From a virus, in the IMG/VR virus record IMGVR_UViG_3300034200_000329, positions 1 through 32,668 of that record: a stretch of DNA of 32,668 nt. One strand, given 5' to 3'. Under the pieces are notes generated by a model. The model was given only the letters and a program-made list of their open reading frames with translations, was not told the DNA's origin and ran no database searches. Each line of letters begins with the position of its first letter. The stretch's first letter is position 1. A program made the translations under genes and the position numbers. Below, piece after piece: positions 1-7,233 of this stretch.

Positions 1-127
1 ATAGGATTGTCATAGGATGAGAAATGAAAGTAAGCATATCTATCATCATAGTTAGGCTGCATGCATAATCTATGGAAATGATTCTTGCCCTTTGGTGTTG
101 ATATAAATATAACCTTCTTTCCTTTTA
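1..127. repeat. Terminal direct repeat, copy 1 (circular closure overlap)
   Basis: Bases 1-127 are identical to 32542-32668. The repeat lies inside the large terminase gene, and joining the two ends there restores one uninterrupted reading frame across the junction. A 127-bp exact overlap is a common assembler k-mer length, so this is best read as an assembly overlap of a circular or circularly permuted genome, not a biological terminal repeat. Confidence 0.95.
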
Positions 128-554
128 CCAAGACTGTTGCACTCAATACCTCGTCCCACAGCTCTGGTCTTGTGAAGGCCATCTCATCCACAACCATGTA
201 ATCAAAGGTATTTCCTCTGATGTTGTCTGGTCTCTCACCAGAAAAGAATTCAATGGTTGAGCCAAACCCATTGACCATCAGATCTGATCTATTGAAAGTG
301 AAGAGTCCACTCTTGGCAACTGCTCTCTCAAGATCAGCAAAGACTTTCTTACCTTGCTTGTATACTGGAGTAACCCAAGCTATGCGACAACCTTTATCAT
401 TGATGGCCCACCACAACAATTGGTTGATGCCAAGCAAAGTCTTTCCAAACTGCCTACCAATGTTGAGAGCATAATACTTCTCATGGCCATGGTTGATGGC
501 ATCATGAATCTCTCTCTGTTTGTCATGTGGCTTGTAACCTTTGACTGTACTCAT
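1..554 (-). CDS. terL: Terminase large subunit, N-terminal part (continues at the right end of the window)
   Basis: This holds the ATPase half of the packaging motor that drives DNA into the prohead through the portal. Translating from the ATG at 554 gives Walker A GRQFGKT (residues 33-39), a Walker B hydrophobic strand ending in VVDE (121-124; D123 and catalytic E124), and the coupling motif ISTPKG (151-156). The frame is open to base 1 and continues exactly from 32541 down to 31893, making a 400-residue protein, a normal TerL length. The ATG overlaps the small-subunit stop (ATGA), the usual terS-terL coupling. The gene is split only because the circle was opened inside it. Confidence 0.95.
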   Translation of the reverse strand, partial: MSTVKGYKPHDKQREIHDAINHGHEKYYALNIGRQFGKTLLGINQLLWWAINDKGCRIAWVTPVYKQGKKVFADLERAVAKSGLFTFNRSDLMVNGFGSTIEFFSGERPDNIRGNTFDYMVVDEMAFTRPELWDEVLSATVLVKGKKVIFISTPKGKNHFHRLCMQPNYDDRYAYFHFSSYDNP

Positions 555-946
555 TCAAAATCAAACTTCTCTACATTCTTGGTCTCGAGCTGTTGTCTGT
601 CATGCATGCCGAATTTATTCTTGGCATAGAATATACCCTTGCCTTCATTGGCCACAATGTCCTTGCCAAGAGCAACAAACTCCCCCTCGATGTTTTTAAT
701 AGTGTGACTTTTAATTCCTTCCTCTCTCAACCATCTGTACCAAGTCCTTCTATTTATAAGATCCATCTTCTCTCTCAAAGGAATCCAGATATTAAGAAAG
801 TAATCAATTGTTGGAATATGTCTATCTGGAATCTGAATGACATCCCCTCTTGGAGATATTGTTGACTTTGTATTGTTCAAGCATTCCTGGACATATATCC
901 ATGCCAGCTCTTCTAACTTATCAACTTGTTCTGGAGTATACGCCAT
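551..946 (-). CDS. terS: Terminase small subunit (putative)
   Basis: A 131-residue protein that would recognise phage DNA for packaging. The assignment rests mainly on position: it ends in an ATGA overlap with the ATG of the large subunit. It is mostly helical, with a basic helical segment around residues 60-78 (NRRTWYRWLREEG) that could be a DNA-binding helix-turn-helix, followed by a short strand-rich part (GEFVALGKDIV). Its size fits terminase small subunits, which are poorly conserved, so sequence alone would not name it. The start ATG at 946 follows a 72-bp gap after the sugar amidotransferase gene, in which no convincing promoter was seen. Confidence 0.72.
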   Translation of the reverse strand: MAYTPEQVDKLEELAWIYVQECLNNTKSTISPRGDVIQIPDRHIPTIDYFLNIWIPLREKMDLINRRTWYRWLREEGIKSHTIKNIEGEFVALGKDIVANEGKGIFYAKNKFGMHDRQQLETKNVEKFDFE

Positions 947-1018
947 AATTGGACATGATTTATCCTAACCAATATATCAATACATTAGTCAGTTTTATTA
1001 CTATATATTATTGTTCGA

Positions 1019-2086
1019 TTAATTACAGTATTTAACATAGAAAGTATATGGCACCACTTTCAACTTCACCAGTACCCAGATAAGATGCTTGTATTTTTTA
1101 AAGTCATATCTGTCAAACTCTGATCTGTCTCTCTTTCTGATGTTCACCAGTCTGAGCATCCTCTCAGCACTTGAGCCGAGCTTTGTGATGTCAAACTCTG
1201 ACTTGGTGTTAAATTGTTCTCTGGCTTGCTCCTTTGTAAGCTTACCACTTCTGACTTGAGCAGCTAAGTAAACAATCCTTTTGTCAATGTTAAACTTGAC
1301 AGGCAGAAGGAATGAGCCAACAAATTCAGTATAAACATTCTCACAATGCTTACCTCCGTAATCTTGCCAGTTGATGAGTCTCTTCATCTCAGCTTCCATT
1401 GTGTCTCTGTCAAATCCATAGTGAAATGGTCTCACATTCTTGATGCCCATTGCAGCATAGAATAGTTGGTCCTTGAATGTGAAGAGAGGATAGTTCTGGA
1501 GTCTGAGTCCAGAATACTTGTTGTAAACGGATTGAATGTATTTAGCATCCATGTATGTCCATCCCTTTGGTGTTGAGCCTTCTGTTCTGAAATCATGACC
1601 ATTGAGAATGTACTTGATGTTGTACTTGAATGCTGTGTCATACATCAGCTTTGTCATTGCTATGTCGTTTGGTATATCAGCATCTGGTGTGCCAGCCCAT
1701 AGGAATGCATCATTAAGTCTATCATACTCCTCCTTATTGACAGTGTATGTGATAGAGTCAACCCCTAAGAGCTTTACCAACTGACTCATATTGTGAAGAG
1801 CTTCTGGAGCATTCCAATGATTGTCAAAGTGAATGACCAATGGCTTTAAATTCCAATACTTGACAGCTGTGTATAGCAGTGTTGATGAGTCAATACCTCC
1901 AGAGATACCCATGATGCAGTCATAAGTCTTATCTTGACCTTTGGCTCTTATCTCTCTGATGAGATGCTTGAGTTCATGAGGATTGGCTTGCAGCTCCAAT
2001 TGATCATGGAGATCACAATATTCGCATTGACTCTCACCTATCTTGGCAATGGTCTCATCAAATAAACAGCGTGGACATTCTTTCAT
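1019..2086 (-). CDS. N-acetyl sugar amidotransferase-like PP-loop ATPase
   Basis: A 355-residue protein resembling the WbpG/PseA/LegM (TIGR03573) family, which activates an acetamido sugar with ATP and adds ammonia to give an acetamidino group on surface-glycan sugars. An N-terminal CPRC...CEYC pair of Cys-x-x-Cys motifs (residues about 3-27) suggests a metal-binding knuckle. It is followed by the PP-loop SGGIDSS near residue 62 and by HFDNHWN, NGHDFRTEG and KHCENVYTEF segments typical of the family. I chose the ATG at 2086 because MKECPRC begins the domain; an in-frame TTG at 2152 would only add overlap with the glycosyltransferase gene. Bacterial homologues often work with a glutaminase subunit, and none is visible here. 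Last gene of the glycan module, upstream of the terminases. Confidence 0.8.
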   Translation of the reverse strand: MKECPRCLFDETIAKIGESQCEYCDLHDQLELQANPHELKHLIREIRAKGQDKTYDCIMGISGGIDSSTLLYTAVKYWNLKPLVIHFDNHWNAPEALHNMSQLVKLLGVDSITYTVNKEEYDRLNDAFLWAGTPDADIPNDIAMTKLMYDTAFKYNIKYILNGHDFRTEGSTPKGWTYMDAKYIQSVYNKYSGLRLQNYPLFTFKDQLFYAAMGIKNVRPFHYGFDRDTMEAEMKRLINWQDYGGKHCENVYTEFVGSFLLPVKFNIDKRIVYLAAQVRSGKLTKEQAREQFNTKSEFDITKLGSSAERMLRLVNIRKRDRSEFDRYDFKKYKHLIWVLVKLKVVPYTFYVKYCN

Positions 2087-2795
2087 AGTTAACAAAGTTA
2101 TGATAAATTTTACTAATATAAGCATTCTCAACATTCCTGGATAGATATTCAATCCTTATTGATTGACAGATGTCATCCACTGATTGCCAAGGAATTGAAG
2201 CTGGAAGATCACCATTGTATATTGACCTTCTACCCATGAGCCCCATTTCAATGTTGACATTTGGACAACCATCATGAGGAGTCAATCTCAGATTGAGAAA
2301 GCATTGAGAATAGACATCCACAAGTTGCTCTTTGGTGAATGTATCATGACCAGCTCTGATGATAGGAATGTTGATTCTTTCTTTTATTTCGTTAATAAGT
2401 GACTCACCATAATACTCTGGAGCATTGCCGGAATACCAGAAGATTTTCTCTCCATTTGGAACAACTGGCCACTCATGAGGAATGACTGCATTGATTGGAC
2501 ACCATACTGCCTGAATACCTTTGGATGCAAGAGTCTCCATCACTTGTTGACTCACAGCTATGTTGACAGAGTCTTGCATGAACTTCACAGATTCCTCTGG
2601 CAGATCTTTGGCATCTGATCCAAACCAAACAATTGTGCTGGCTCCCAGATGTGTTGCCAATGTCTCAAGGTCCTCCTGTCTATACATGCCCATGAACACT
2701 GTGTCCCATGTTGCAACCTCGTATGGTGTTAAGTTGTATTTTTGAATGAGTCCTTTGTCAAGACCAGCAAGAGATTCTGAGATATGTGCTTGCAT
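2058..2795 (-). CDS. Glycosyltransferase, GT-B fold / GT4-like
   Basis: A 245-residue protein whose C-terminal half looks like the donor-binding domain of GT4-type transferases. There is a strand-turn IFWYSGN (about 130-136), then NIPIIRAGHDTF, then HDGCPNVNIEMGLMG (about 185-199). The last matches the family's acidic-GxPNxxxE-A/G loop that holds the nucleotide-sugar phosphates. The N-terminal acceptor domain is short (about 120 residues; full GT4 enzymes have about 180), so this is a compact version. It starts in a TAATG overlap with the preceding GT2-like gene and runs 29 nt into the amidotransferase gene, indicating one transcript. Substrate and acceptor cannot be read from the sequence. 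Confidence 0.72.
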   Translation of the reverse strand: MQAHISESLAGLDKGLIQKYNLTPYEVATWDTVFMGMYRQEDLETLATHLGASTIVWFGSDAKDLPEESVKFMQDSVNIAVSQQVMETLASKGIQAVWCPINAVIPHEWPVVPNGEKIFWYSGNAPEYYGESLINEIKERINIPIIRAGHDTFTKEQLVDVYSQCFLNLRLTPHDGCPNVNIEMGLMGRRSIYNGDLPASIPWQSVDDICQSIRIEYLSRNVENAYISKIYHNFVNYERMSTLFI

Positions 2796-3493
2796 TATAG
2801 TAGTTGTTTTAGTTCGTTGAAATCTTTCTCAAGCAATCTCACATCACATCTCTGTGACTTGAGAGCTCCACTCCAGTGATCAGTGAACTTATGCTTGTTA
2901 TTCCATTTGTTTGTTGAGATGGATAGGAGTTGCACTGAGTTGTCACATTCCATGATGCCAATGTCTTGATTTGATTTGATTGCCTTCAGCCACATGGACC
3001 AGTCAAGTCCTGAACTCAGTTGAGGATTGAATGGAGTCCAGTTGATAGTCTCAAGAAAATGTCTGTTTAGAAAGCGACCAATGCCGATTGGCTCATTGTG
3101 TCTCATGTGATCCTTATATCCTTTCCAATGGACCAGTCTTATGTGGTCAGATACATCAGCAAAGTGACAGCCAAGCATCCCAATCATTCCAAAGTTATTG
3201 CTGTGTTCCTTGCATCTCTCAATGTATTGGTCACTGCACCAATCAGATGAGCCCATGAAGATCACAGCATCAGCATTGTAATTCTTTGATGCTTGGAATC
3301 CTTTGTTCCATTTGTAGCCAAGAGGATCATTGTCAATGGAGATGAACTCAACATCCATTTGCTTAGCAATATCCATTGCCTCTCTCTCATGACCTAAAAT
3401 AATCGGAGTGACACCTTGCCTCTTAAGTCTTGAGATAGTTAGTCTCACAAGAGGAAATCTGCCATATACTGGTATTGGAGCTGTGACTATCAT
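2795..3493 (-). CDS. Glycosyltransferase family 2-like (GT-A fold)
   Basis: A 232-residue protein that begins like GT2 enzymes, with TAPIPVYGRFPLVRLTISRL (4-23), a nucleotide-sugar strand near ISIDNDPLGYKWNKGF (about 51-66) and AVIFMGSSDW (75-84). In this last segment the classical DxD is replaced by SSDW, as in some phage homologues. A later LDWSMWLKAI matches the acceptor-side ED/D-W region. No membrane segment is seen, so it should be cytosolic. It overlaps the upstream 78-residue gene by four bases and the downstream GT4-like gene by a TAATG, so the three are translationally coupled. The degenerate DxD leaves metal use uncertain. Confidence 0.7.
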   Translation of the reverse strand: MIVTAPIPVYGRFPLVRLTISRLKRQGVTPIILGHEREAMDIAKQMDVEFISIDNDPLGYKWNKGFQASKNYNADAVIFMGSSDWCSDQYIERCKEHSNNFGMIGMLGCHFADVSDHIRLVHWKGYKDHMRHNEPIGIGRFLNRHFLETINWTPFNPQLSSGLDWSMWLKAIKSNQDIGIMECDNSVQLLSISTNKWNNKHKFTDHWSGALKSQRCDVRLLEKDFNELKQLL

Positions 3494-3726
3494 TGTTTAA
3501 TTCCGATAAAGTGAATCTTTGGCTTGAGTTGCTCACCTTCATTGACTGATGTCAAGAGCTTGCTCATTCCATTACGGATGCAAGTTGCACATCCAATGTT
3601 GAGCTTGCCATGACCAGCAGCTTTGTGCCAATCACCAAGCTCTCTTTTTAATGGAGCATTCAAGGAGAAAGATCTTGTCTTAGCAAATCTGTCAACCTGT
3701 TGCAATAGTTCATCACTTACTTTCAT
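3490..3726 (-). CDS. Small Cys-x-x-Cys protein of unknown function
   Basis: A 78-residue protein not assigned to a named family. The N-terminal half is helical and charged, and the middle holds GCATCIRNGMSKL (about 45-57), a Cys-x-x-Cys in a short amphipathic helix. The tail PKIHFIGIKQ is strand-like. Its start overlaps the membrane-protein gene and its stop overlaps the GT2-like gene, so it is embedded in the glycan operon and may accompany the transferases. I do not assign a function. Confidence 0.6.
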   Translation of the reverse strand: MKVSDELLQQVDRFAKTRSFSLNAPLKRELGDWHKAAGHGKLNIGCATCIRNGMSKLLTSVNEGEQLKPKIHFIGIKQ

Positions 3727-3925
3727 AGATCAGTATTAAGTCAGATAATAGATAGGTGATGAATGCCAAGCCAATCAGATGCCAATCAAAGAATGATGCA
3801 GCAATGACTGCTATCCAGAAGGATAGACAGCTCTGACAACTGAATGGTTTCATGTCAGGAAGATTGAAGCTCTGGAGAGCTCTCGCAAATCCTATTGGTA
3901 AAAGTATTATAATCAGATAAATCAT
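3713..3925 (-). CDS. Small membrane protein with CxxCLxFW motif
   Basis: A 70-residue protein with a hydrophobic N-terminal helix (residues 1-14), the motif FSCQSCLSFWIAV (about 28-40) and a further hydrophobic stretch to about residue 65, giving two or three membrane segments. The C-x-x-C-L-x-F-W pattern resembles the DUF1360 group of small membrane proteins, whose role is unknown. It overlaps the end of the sigma-like gene by 71 nt, which is long for this genome, but the membrane pattern and conserved motif argue it is real. First gene of the run leading into the glycosyltransferases, where it could anchor or export the glycan pathway. Confidence 0.6.
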   Translation of the reverse strand: MIYLIIILLPIGFARALQSFNLPDMKPFSCQSCLSFWIAVIAASFFDWHLIGLAFITYLLSDLILIYESK

Positions 3926-4361
3926 ATTTGAATTGCTTTATTGCTAAGTGAATTGTATCAAGACTGATTCCTGTTAAGGTCCTAATCTCTCTGTATGTCA
4001 TGCCCATCAGATGCATCTTTGTAATCTCTTTGGTGAACATCTTCTGATCATCTTCAGGACTCTGATGAAGATAGTCATCCAAGAGCTCCTGTGCTTTTGT
4101 GACTTGGTAGCTCTCATCATCTGATTGCCTTGAGTCCATATCTGGAAGGTCATCGTATGTCTTGAATAACTTATTGAATGTGGAATCTCTCCAGTTATAC
4201 TGGTTGTATGCGTATCTGGCAAAGACTCTTGGAAGGTCCTCTTGTCTGATGCTAAGCTCATGCACCAATAGATAGACGTGGCTGACCAAGTCTGAAGATA
4301 TTGGATTCCCTCCAGTGATCTTACTGGCAATGACATAGGCTTCTTTCTTCCAAAATTCCAC
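3855..4361 (-). CDS. Sigma-70 region 4-like HTH regulator
   Basis: A 168-residue protein that resembles short sigma-like factors of phages. Residues about 1-60 form a helical region with conserved aromatic residues (VFARYAYNQYNWRDS). Residues about 110-150 carry a region 4-type helix-turn-helix, MTYREIRTLTGISLDTIH. The start is a GTG at 4361, nine bases after the previous stop; no ATG is available in frame after the in-frame TAA upstream. It could redirect host RNA polymerase to late genes, or act as a plain DNA-binding regulator. It ends inside the next gene. Confidence 0.62.
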   Translation of the reverse strand: MEFWKKEAYVIASKITGGNPISSDLVSHVYLLVHELSIRQEDLPRVFARYAYNQYNWRDSTFNKLFKTYDDLPDMDSRQSDDESYQVTKAQELLDDYLHQSPEDDQKMFTKEITKMHLMGMTYREIRTLTGISLDTIHLAIKQFKYDLSDYNTFTNRICESSPELQSS

Positions 4362-4370
4362 ATTGCTAAG

Positions 4371-4589
4371 TTATTGATTTTTAGAATACCATTTAAACCA
4401 TTTGATGTAAAAGTCCTCAGAGACCTTTGACTCATTCATGAATCTCCAGAGCTGAGTTGTGTTGACTCCGATATCTTCAGCAATGTGAATCTGTTTGTAT
4501 CTGTTACTGATTCGTGACTTTGTTTCTCTTATCATCCACAACTTGATGTTGTCATCTGGATTGTTGAGATAGATTGTTATGGTTTTCAT
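4371..4589 (-). CDS. Small HTH DNA-binding protein
   Basis: A 72-residue protein with a likely helix-turn-helix between about residues 31 and 58 (QIHIAEDIGVNTTQLWRFMNES), of the kind found in small phage regulators. The N-terminus (KTITIYLNNPDDNIKLWM) is strand-rich. The start codon overlaps the stop of the upstream 52-residue membrane protein (ATGA), and the sigma-like gene follows after nine bases, so the two regulators are probably made together. The operator is not known. Confidence 0.6.
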   Translation of the reverse strand: MKTITIYLNNPDDNIKLWMIRETKSRISNRYKQIHIAEDIGVNTTQLWRFMNESKVSEDFYIKWFKWYSKNQ

Positions 4590-4744
4590 TTCTTAAGTTT
4601 TAAGTATATGATCCAGGTGATTGCAAGAGCTACGAATGTTATGACTCCAATGGTCCCGAAAAAAAAGTACAGGCCATAATAGAATAACCCTACTCCAGCT
4701 ATCAGCAAGAATAGGGTCAATATCCAAATAGTTATATCTTTCAT
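4586..4744 (-). CDS. 52-residue two-TM membrane protein
   Basis: A short gene of 53 codons. The product has two hydrophobic stretches, about residues 5-28 (IWILTLFLLIAGVGLFYYGL) and 30-46 (GTIGVITFVALAITWII), joined by a phenylalanine-rich turn and ending in a basic tail KLKK, which suggests the C-terminus is cytosolic. Its ATG overlaps the DUF3127-like stop (TGATG), and its stop overlaps the next ATG (ATGA). This double coupling supports it as a true gene and shows that an alternative 60-residue frame over the same bases is not coding. Function unknown; not in the lysis region, so a holin role is only a possibility. Confidence 0.7.
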   Translation of the reverse strand: MKDITIWILTLFLLIAGVGLFYYGLYFFFGTIGVITFVALAITWIIYLKLKK

Positions 4745-5016
4745 CAGAATATACTTGATTCAATCTTGTAAGCATTCAAGGTGTTGTAATACTTACCATT
4801 GTACTCTCTTCCTCTGTGATCGAATGTGACCTCAATCTCTTCACCAGTTGTAAATTTGTCCATCTCTTGGATGCGATCATTCATCACTTGGAATTGGATT
4901 GACTGAGGATATTTCTCATCTGGAGTCTGAATCACGAAATCCATTACTCTGAACTTATCAGAGATTTGTCTTGGCTCAGATTTTAGGATGAGCTTTCCTT
5001 TTAATTTATGTTCCAT
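4744..5016 (-). CDS. DUF3127-like OB-fold protein
   Basis: A 90-residue protein with the pattern of DUF3127, a small family common in Bacteroidota and their phages that resembles single-stranded-DNA-binding OB folds. Strands run LKGKLILKS, FRVMDFVIQT, YPQSIQFQVM and EIEVTFDHRGREYNGKYYNTLNAYKIE. The REYNGKYYN segment matches the family hallmark REYNGRWY. It lies beside the exonuclease and ERF annealing protein, so an SSB-like role in replication or recombination fits. The biochemical role is inferred. Confidence 0.75.
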   Translation of the reverse strand: MEHKLKGKLILKSEPRQISDKFRVMDFVIQTPDEKYPQSIQFQVMNDRIQEMDKFTTGEEIEVTFDHRGREYNGKYYNTLNAYKIESSIF

Positions 5017-5020
5017 TTTA

Positions 5021-5200
5021 CTACATTTTACTTAATTCAATAAAGGTCTTTTTTGTCAATGCCTCAGCATATTCATGTGCCATTGCAGCAACTGTTGCAT
5101 TTGGTTGAACATACTCCTCATCATAGGCATTACCATTTGCTGATAGCAAGCCATTCAATGCAACTAACATTGCTTGCTGATAGAATTCTTTCTTATTCAT
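5021..5200 (-). CDS. 59-residue helical protein, unknown
   Basis: A 60-codon gene between the exonuclease and DUF3127-like genes. The product is a soluble helical protein (MNKKEFYQQAMLVALNGLLS, then NATVAAMAHEYAEALTKKTFIE). Its leader (TAAATAATAAATAAAATG) matches that of the major capsid gene in 18 straight bases, a strong Bacteroidota-type translation start, so it may be made in quantity. It fills what would otherwise be a 180-bp gap. Function unknown. Confidence 0.72.
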   Translation of the reverse strand: MNKKEFYQQAMLVALNGLLSANGNAYDEEYVQPNATVAAMAHEYAEALTKKTFIELSKM

Positions 5201-5201
5201 T

Positions 5202-5825
5202 TTATTTATTATTTAATTCGTTAATATACTGACTGTAATACTCATTTGCTGCTATGAGCTTTTCTTTCATCTGATCAATGTGATACTCTCCAAAGAATGT
5301 AAATCTCAAGACTGTGATTCTCTTTGCTGGATCAATGTGACTGACCTTGTGAATGAATCTATTGTCCCAGTCATTGAGCAATGTATCATCTGTGTCAATC
5401 ATGCAATAAATGAGCTCAGCATCTGACTTATTCAAGAGCCAACAATATCCCATCAATTGCCACATGTAATCTTTGTTCATTCCTTCATCTGGAGTTGCTG
5501 GAAAAGTCTCAAGAGACCAAGATGTCTTGACATCAATGACCATGTTGTCCAGGATGATGTCTGGCTCACCGGTAAGGAATTCATTCTCAAATCTCTCTTT
5601 GTTCTTCACATAGAATGTGCCTCTCACTTGATTGACAAGAGCAATTGATTCCTCCTCCCAGTCCTTGCCCTTGAGCATTGGCTTGGTTGTGATGCTTGAT
5701 GAGAAGCCAAAGAATTGCTCCTTAGCTATCTTTCTAATCTCAGACTTAGCTGTCTCAGATAATTGCTCTGACTTTGTCTTTGGAGCTGTCATGAGCTTTC
5801 CTAATGCTGATGGATGCCATTTCAT
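5202..5825 (-). CDS. YqaJ/lambda exonuclease-like PD-(D/E)XK nuclease
   Basis: A 207-residue nuclease expected to degrade one strand of linear DNA and expose single strands for annealing. Family features in order: N-terminal SALGKLMTAP, the acidic cluster DWEEES (about 55-60), GEPDIIL with D89, and VIDVKTS with D98 and K100, which together make the PD-(D/E)XK site. A helix containing DYMWQLMGYCWLL is the QxxxY-type helix of these enzymes. It overlaps the ERF gene by four bases, forming the classic exonuclease plus single-strand annealing pair. Confidence 0.85.
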   Translation of the reverse strand: MKWHPSALGKLMTAPKTKSEQLSETAKSEIRKIAKEQFFGFSSSITTKPMLKGKDWEEESIALVNQVRGTFYVKNKERFENEFLTGEPDIILDNMVIDVKTSWSLETFPATPDEGMNKDYMWQLMGYCWLLNKSDAELIYCMIDTDDTLLNDWDNRFIHKVSHIDPAKRITVLRFTFFGEYHIDQMKEKLIAANEYYSQYINELNNK

Positions 5826-6337
5826 AATTGTGCCTCCTGTTCTTTAGTTAGTGAATAGCTTGACTTCAACTGCTCAAGAGAATACTTTCCTTTGGCAATA
5901 GCATCCAGAGCTTTCTTGAATTGCTCCTCTGACAAGGATGGATTCGGAGCCTTGACAGATGTTGTGACTGTGTTGCCATCATCATCCACAGCTTGCAATG
6001 ATAAGAGAGCTTGCAATGTTGCTCTCCGATAGTAAGTAGTTGCCGAGATCATCTTCTGTGGATCCGTAATGGATGGAAGAGTTAACCAGCTTTCCACTTT
6101 CTGACCTGAGTCAATGTCAATGATCTGAGTTAACAAGACATTATCATGGATTGGCTGGAGTAATATCAAGCCATTCTCGTGGAGGATTGGCTCAACTGTC
6201 TCAAGCAATGCATTGATATCTGCATAACTTCTTTTGAAATGTGGATTCGTGGCATTCTTAACCACCTTTCCAATGTGCATCTTTGCTCTGTGGAGCTTCA
6301 TGTAAAGAGTTACATGACTTAATTCATCATTTTGCAT
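5822..6337 (-). CDS. erf: ERF-family single-strand annealing protein
   Basis: A 171-residue recombinase of the ERF superfamily, which binds single-stranded DNA and anneals complementary strands in phage recombination and genome circularisation. The core is visible as NPHFKRSYADINALLETVEPILHE (about 31-54), a leading Q/L strand, and SATTYYRRATLQALLSL (about 97-113), the region with the family's conserved RR/YGR-type helix. A variable acidic/Ser-rich linker and helical tail follow. A TACATTTG -7-like box lies 22 bases upstream of the ATG. It starts the transcript that includes the exonuclease. Confidence 0.85.
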   Translation of the reverse strand: MQNDELSHVTLYMKLHRAKMHIGKVVKNATNPHFKRSYADINALLETVEPILHENGLILLQPIHDNVLLTQIIDIDSGQKVESWLTLPSITDPQKMISATTYYRRATLQALLSLQAVDDDGNTVTTSVKAPNPSLSEEQFKKALDAIAKGKYSLEQLKSSYSLTKEQEAQL

Positions 6338-6355
6338 ATCTATTAATTTAAATTT

Positions 6356-6835
6356 TTACAAATGTAAAGAAAACTTTTCATACCACAATACAAAAGAGTC
6401 AAAATCTTTTGCAATAATATATGTACCTCCAGCTTTCTCAATGGATTCTTGATATTGTTTCTGAGCATCAGACTGTCTATCATTGCCATACTTTACCTCA
6501 ATCTTGACTGACCTTCCTCTGATTGTTGCTGAGATGTCAGCTGTTCCTTTGGTTGATTGTCCTGGAGTCCATTTGCCTGGTAGCTGTTTCTGGTATTGCA
6601 CCTCTCCTGTTCCAACTTTAATCTTTTTGCCTTCTCTGTACTGGCCTTGAGAAGAGATTCTCTCAGCTTGTCCTCCCAGAGCATTGATGTAAAATATAAT
6701 ACACTTGGTCAGACTATTGGCTGAGCTATCCTTCCAATCAGTTAAAGGAATGAGCTCTGGTCTCATTGATGGATATTTAGTTGTCAGTTGTTCTATCTCC
6801 AGAGCTCTGAGTCTGTCCTTGTTAATTTTGTTCAT
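6356..6835 (-). CDS. VRR-NUC-like PD-(D/E)XK endonuclease
   Basis: A 159-residue protein with a C-terminal VRR-NUC/Holliday-resolvase-like nuclease core: KGTADISATIRGR (D100), VKIEVKYG (E113, K115) and QSDAQKQYQESIEKAGGTYII, in which the last helix and strand match the Q..Y...GG.Y pattern. The N-terminal half is basic and may bind DNA. It could resolve branched recombination intermediates made by the neighbouring ERF/exonuclease pair. I chose the ATG at 6835; a TTG six bases upstream would only lengthen the overlap with the gene before it. Confidence 0.75.
   Translation of the reverse strand: MNKINKDRLRALEIEQLTTKYPSMRPELIPLTDWKDSSANSLTKCIIFYINALGGQAERISSQGQYREGKKIKVGTGEVQYQKQLPGKWTPGQSTKGTADISATIRGRSVKIEVKYGNDRQSDAQKQYQESIEKAGGTYIIAKDFDSFVLWYEKFSLHL
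6359..6389 (-). promoter_or_regulatory. Putative Bacteroidota-type promoter for the ERF/exonuclease genes
   Basis: On the minus strand TACATTTG (6366-6359) matches the TAnnTTTG -7 consensus. Nineteen bases upstream is ATTG (6389-6386), one base off the TTTG -33 element. Transcription would start near 6352, about 15 bases before the ERF ATG. The box lies in the last codons of the VRR-NUC-like gene. Seen by eye only. Confidence 0.4.
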
Positions 6836-7022
6836 AACCAAAGTTTATATCAATTCTTTGTTCATAGATTCCATTATCAACAATGAATCCTGTTATTTTA
6901 CCCAATGTACTCTCTCCTAATTTAATCTCCATTTTTTGTAAATCAATTCTCAAATTTTTATTATTCATAGGCATATCATTACACTTTGTTTTTTTTGTTG
7001 GTTTAATGTTTTCGCAACTCAT
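6822..7022 (-). CDS. 66-residue protein of unknown function
   Basis: A small Lys/Asn-rich protein with strand-like segments in its second half (IKLGESTLGKITGFIVDNGIYEQRIDINFGY) and a charged N-terminus. It is distinctly more AT-rich than the replication genes on either side. It follows the 69-residue gene with one base between and overlaps the VRR-NUC-like gene. No family recognised. Confidence 0.55.
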   Translation of the reverse strand: MSCENIKPTKKTKCNDMPMNNKNLRIDLQKMEIKLGESTLGKITGFIVDNGIYEQRIDINFGYEQN

Positions 7023-7023
7023 T

Positions 7024-7233
7024 CTATTCTGATTTAAAGGTTTCTATTTGATTTTTTAATTCATTTATTAATGGCTCTATACTTGAAATTCCATATTTTT
7101 CTATTACTCTTAACGTTTCTATTTCTGCTATAACTATCTGCTCTTTCTCCATTTCTTTGGCTTGTTTAATTACATCTTCATATTCATGTAAATTCAACTG
7201 CTCAACCAACCATTCTACTGCTGTTTGTTTCAT
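7024..7233 (-). CDS. 69-residue acidic helical protein
   Basis: The product begins MKQTAVEWLVEQL, a start seen in many small phage proteins of Bacteroidota hosts, and continues as an acidic helix rich in Glu/Lys (KQAKEMEKEQIVIAEIETLRV) with coiled-coil character. The ATG overlaps the stop of the HExxH gene by four bases. Soluble; function unknown. Confidence 0.62.
   Translation of the reverse strand: MKQTAVEWLVEQLNLHEYEDVIKQAKEMEKEQIVIAEIETLRVIEKYGISSIEPLINELKNQIETFKSE

Noticed and set aside
1-127. A biological direct terminal repeat like T7
   Set aside because: It lies inside terL and its 127-base length is that of a common assembly k-mer; closing the circle restores the gene.
2087-2152. 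A longer start (TTG at 2152) for the sugar amidotransferase
   Set aside because: The extra residues are hydrophobic without a signal-peptide pattern and only extend the overlap with the transferase gene; the zinc-knuckle start at 2086 fits the family.
4593-4775. A 60-residue open frame on the minus strand
   Set aside because: The overlapping 52-residue frame has two membrane segments and is coupled to both neighbours by overlapping start and stop codons.
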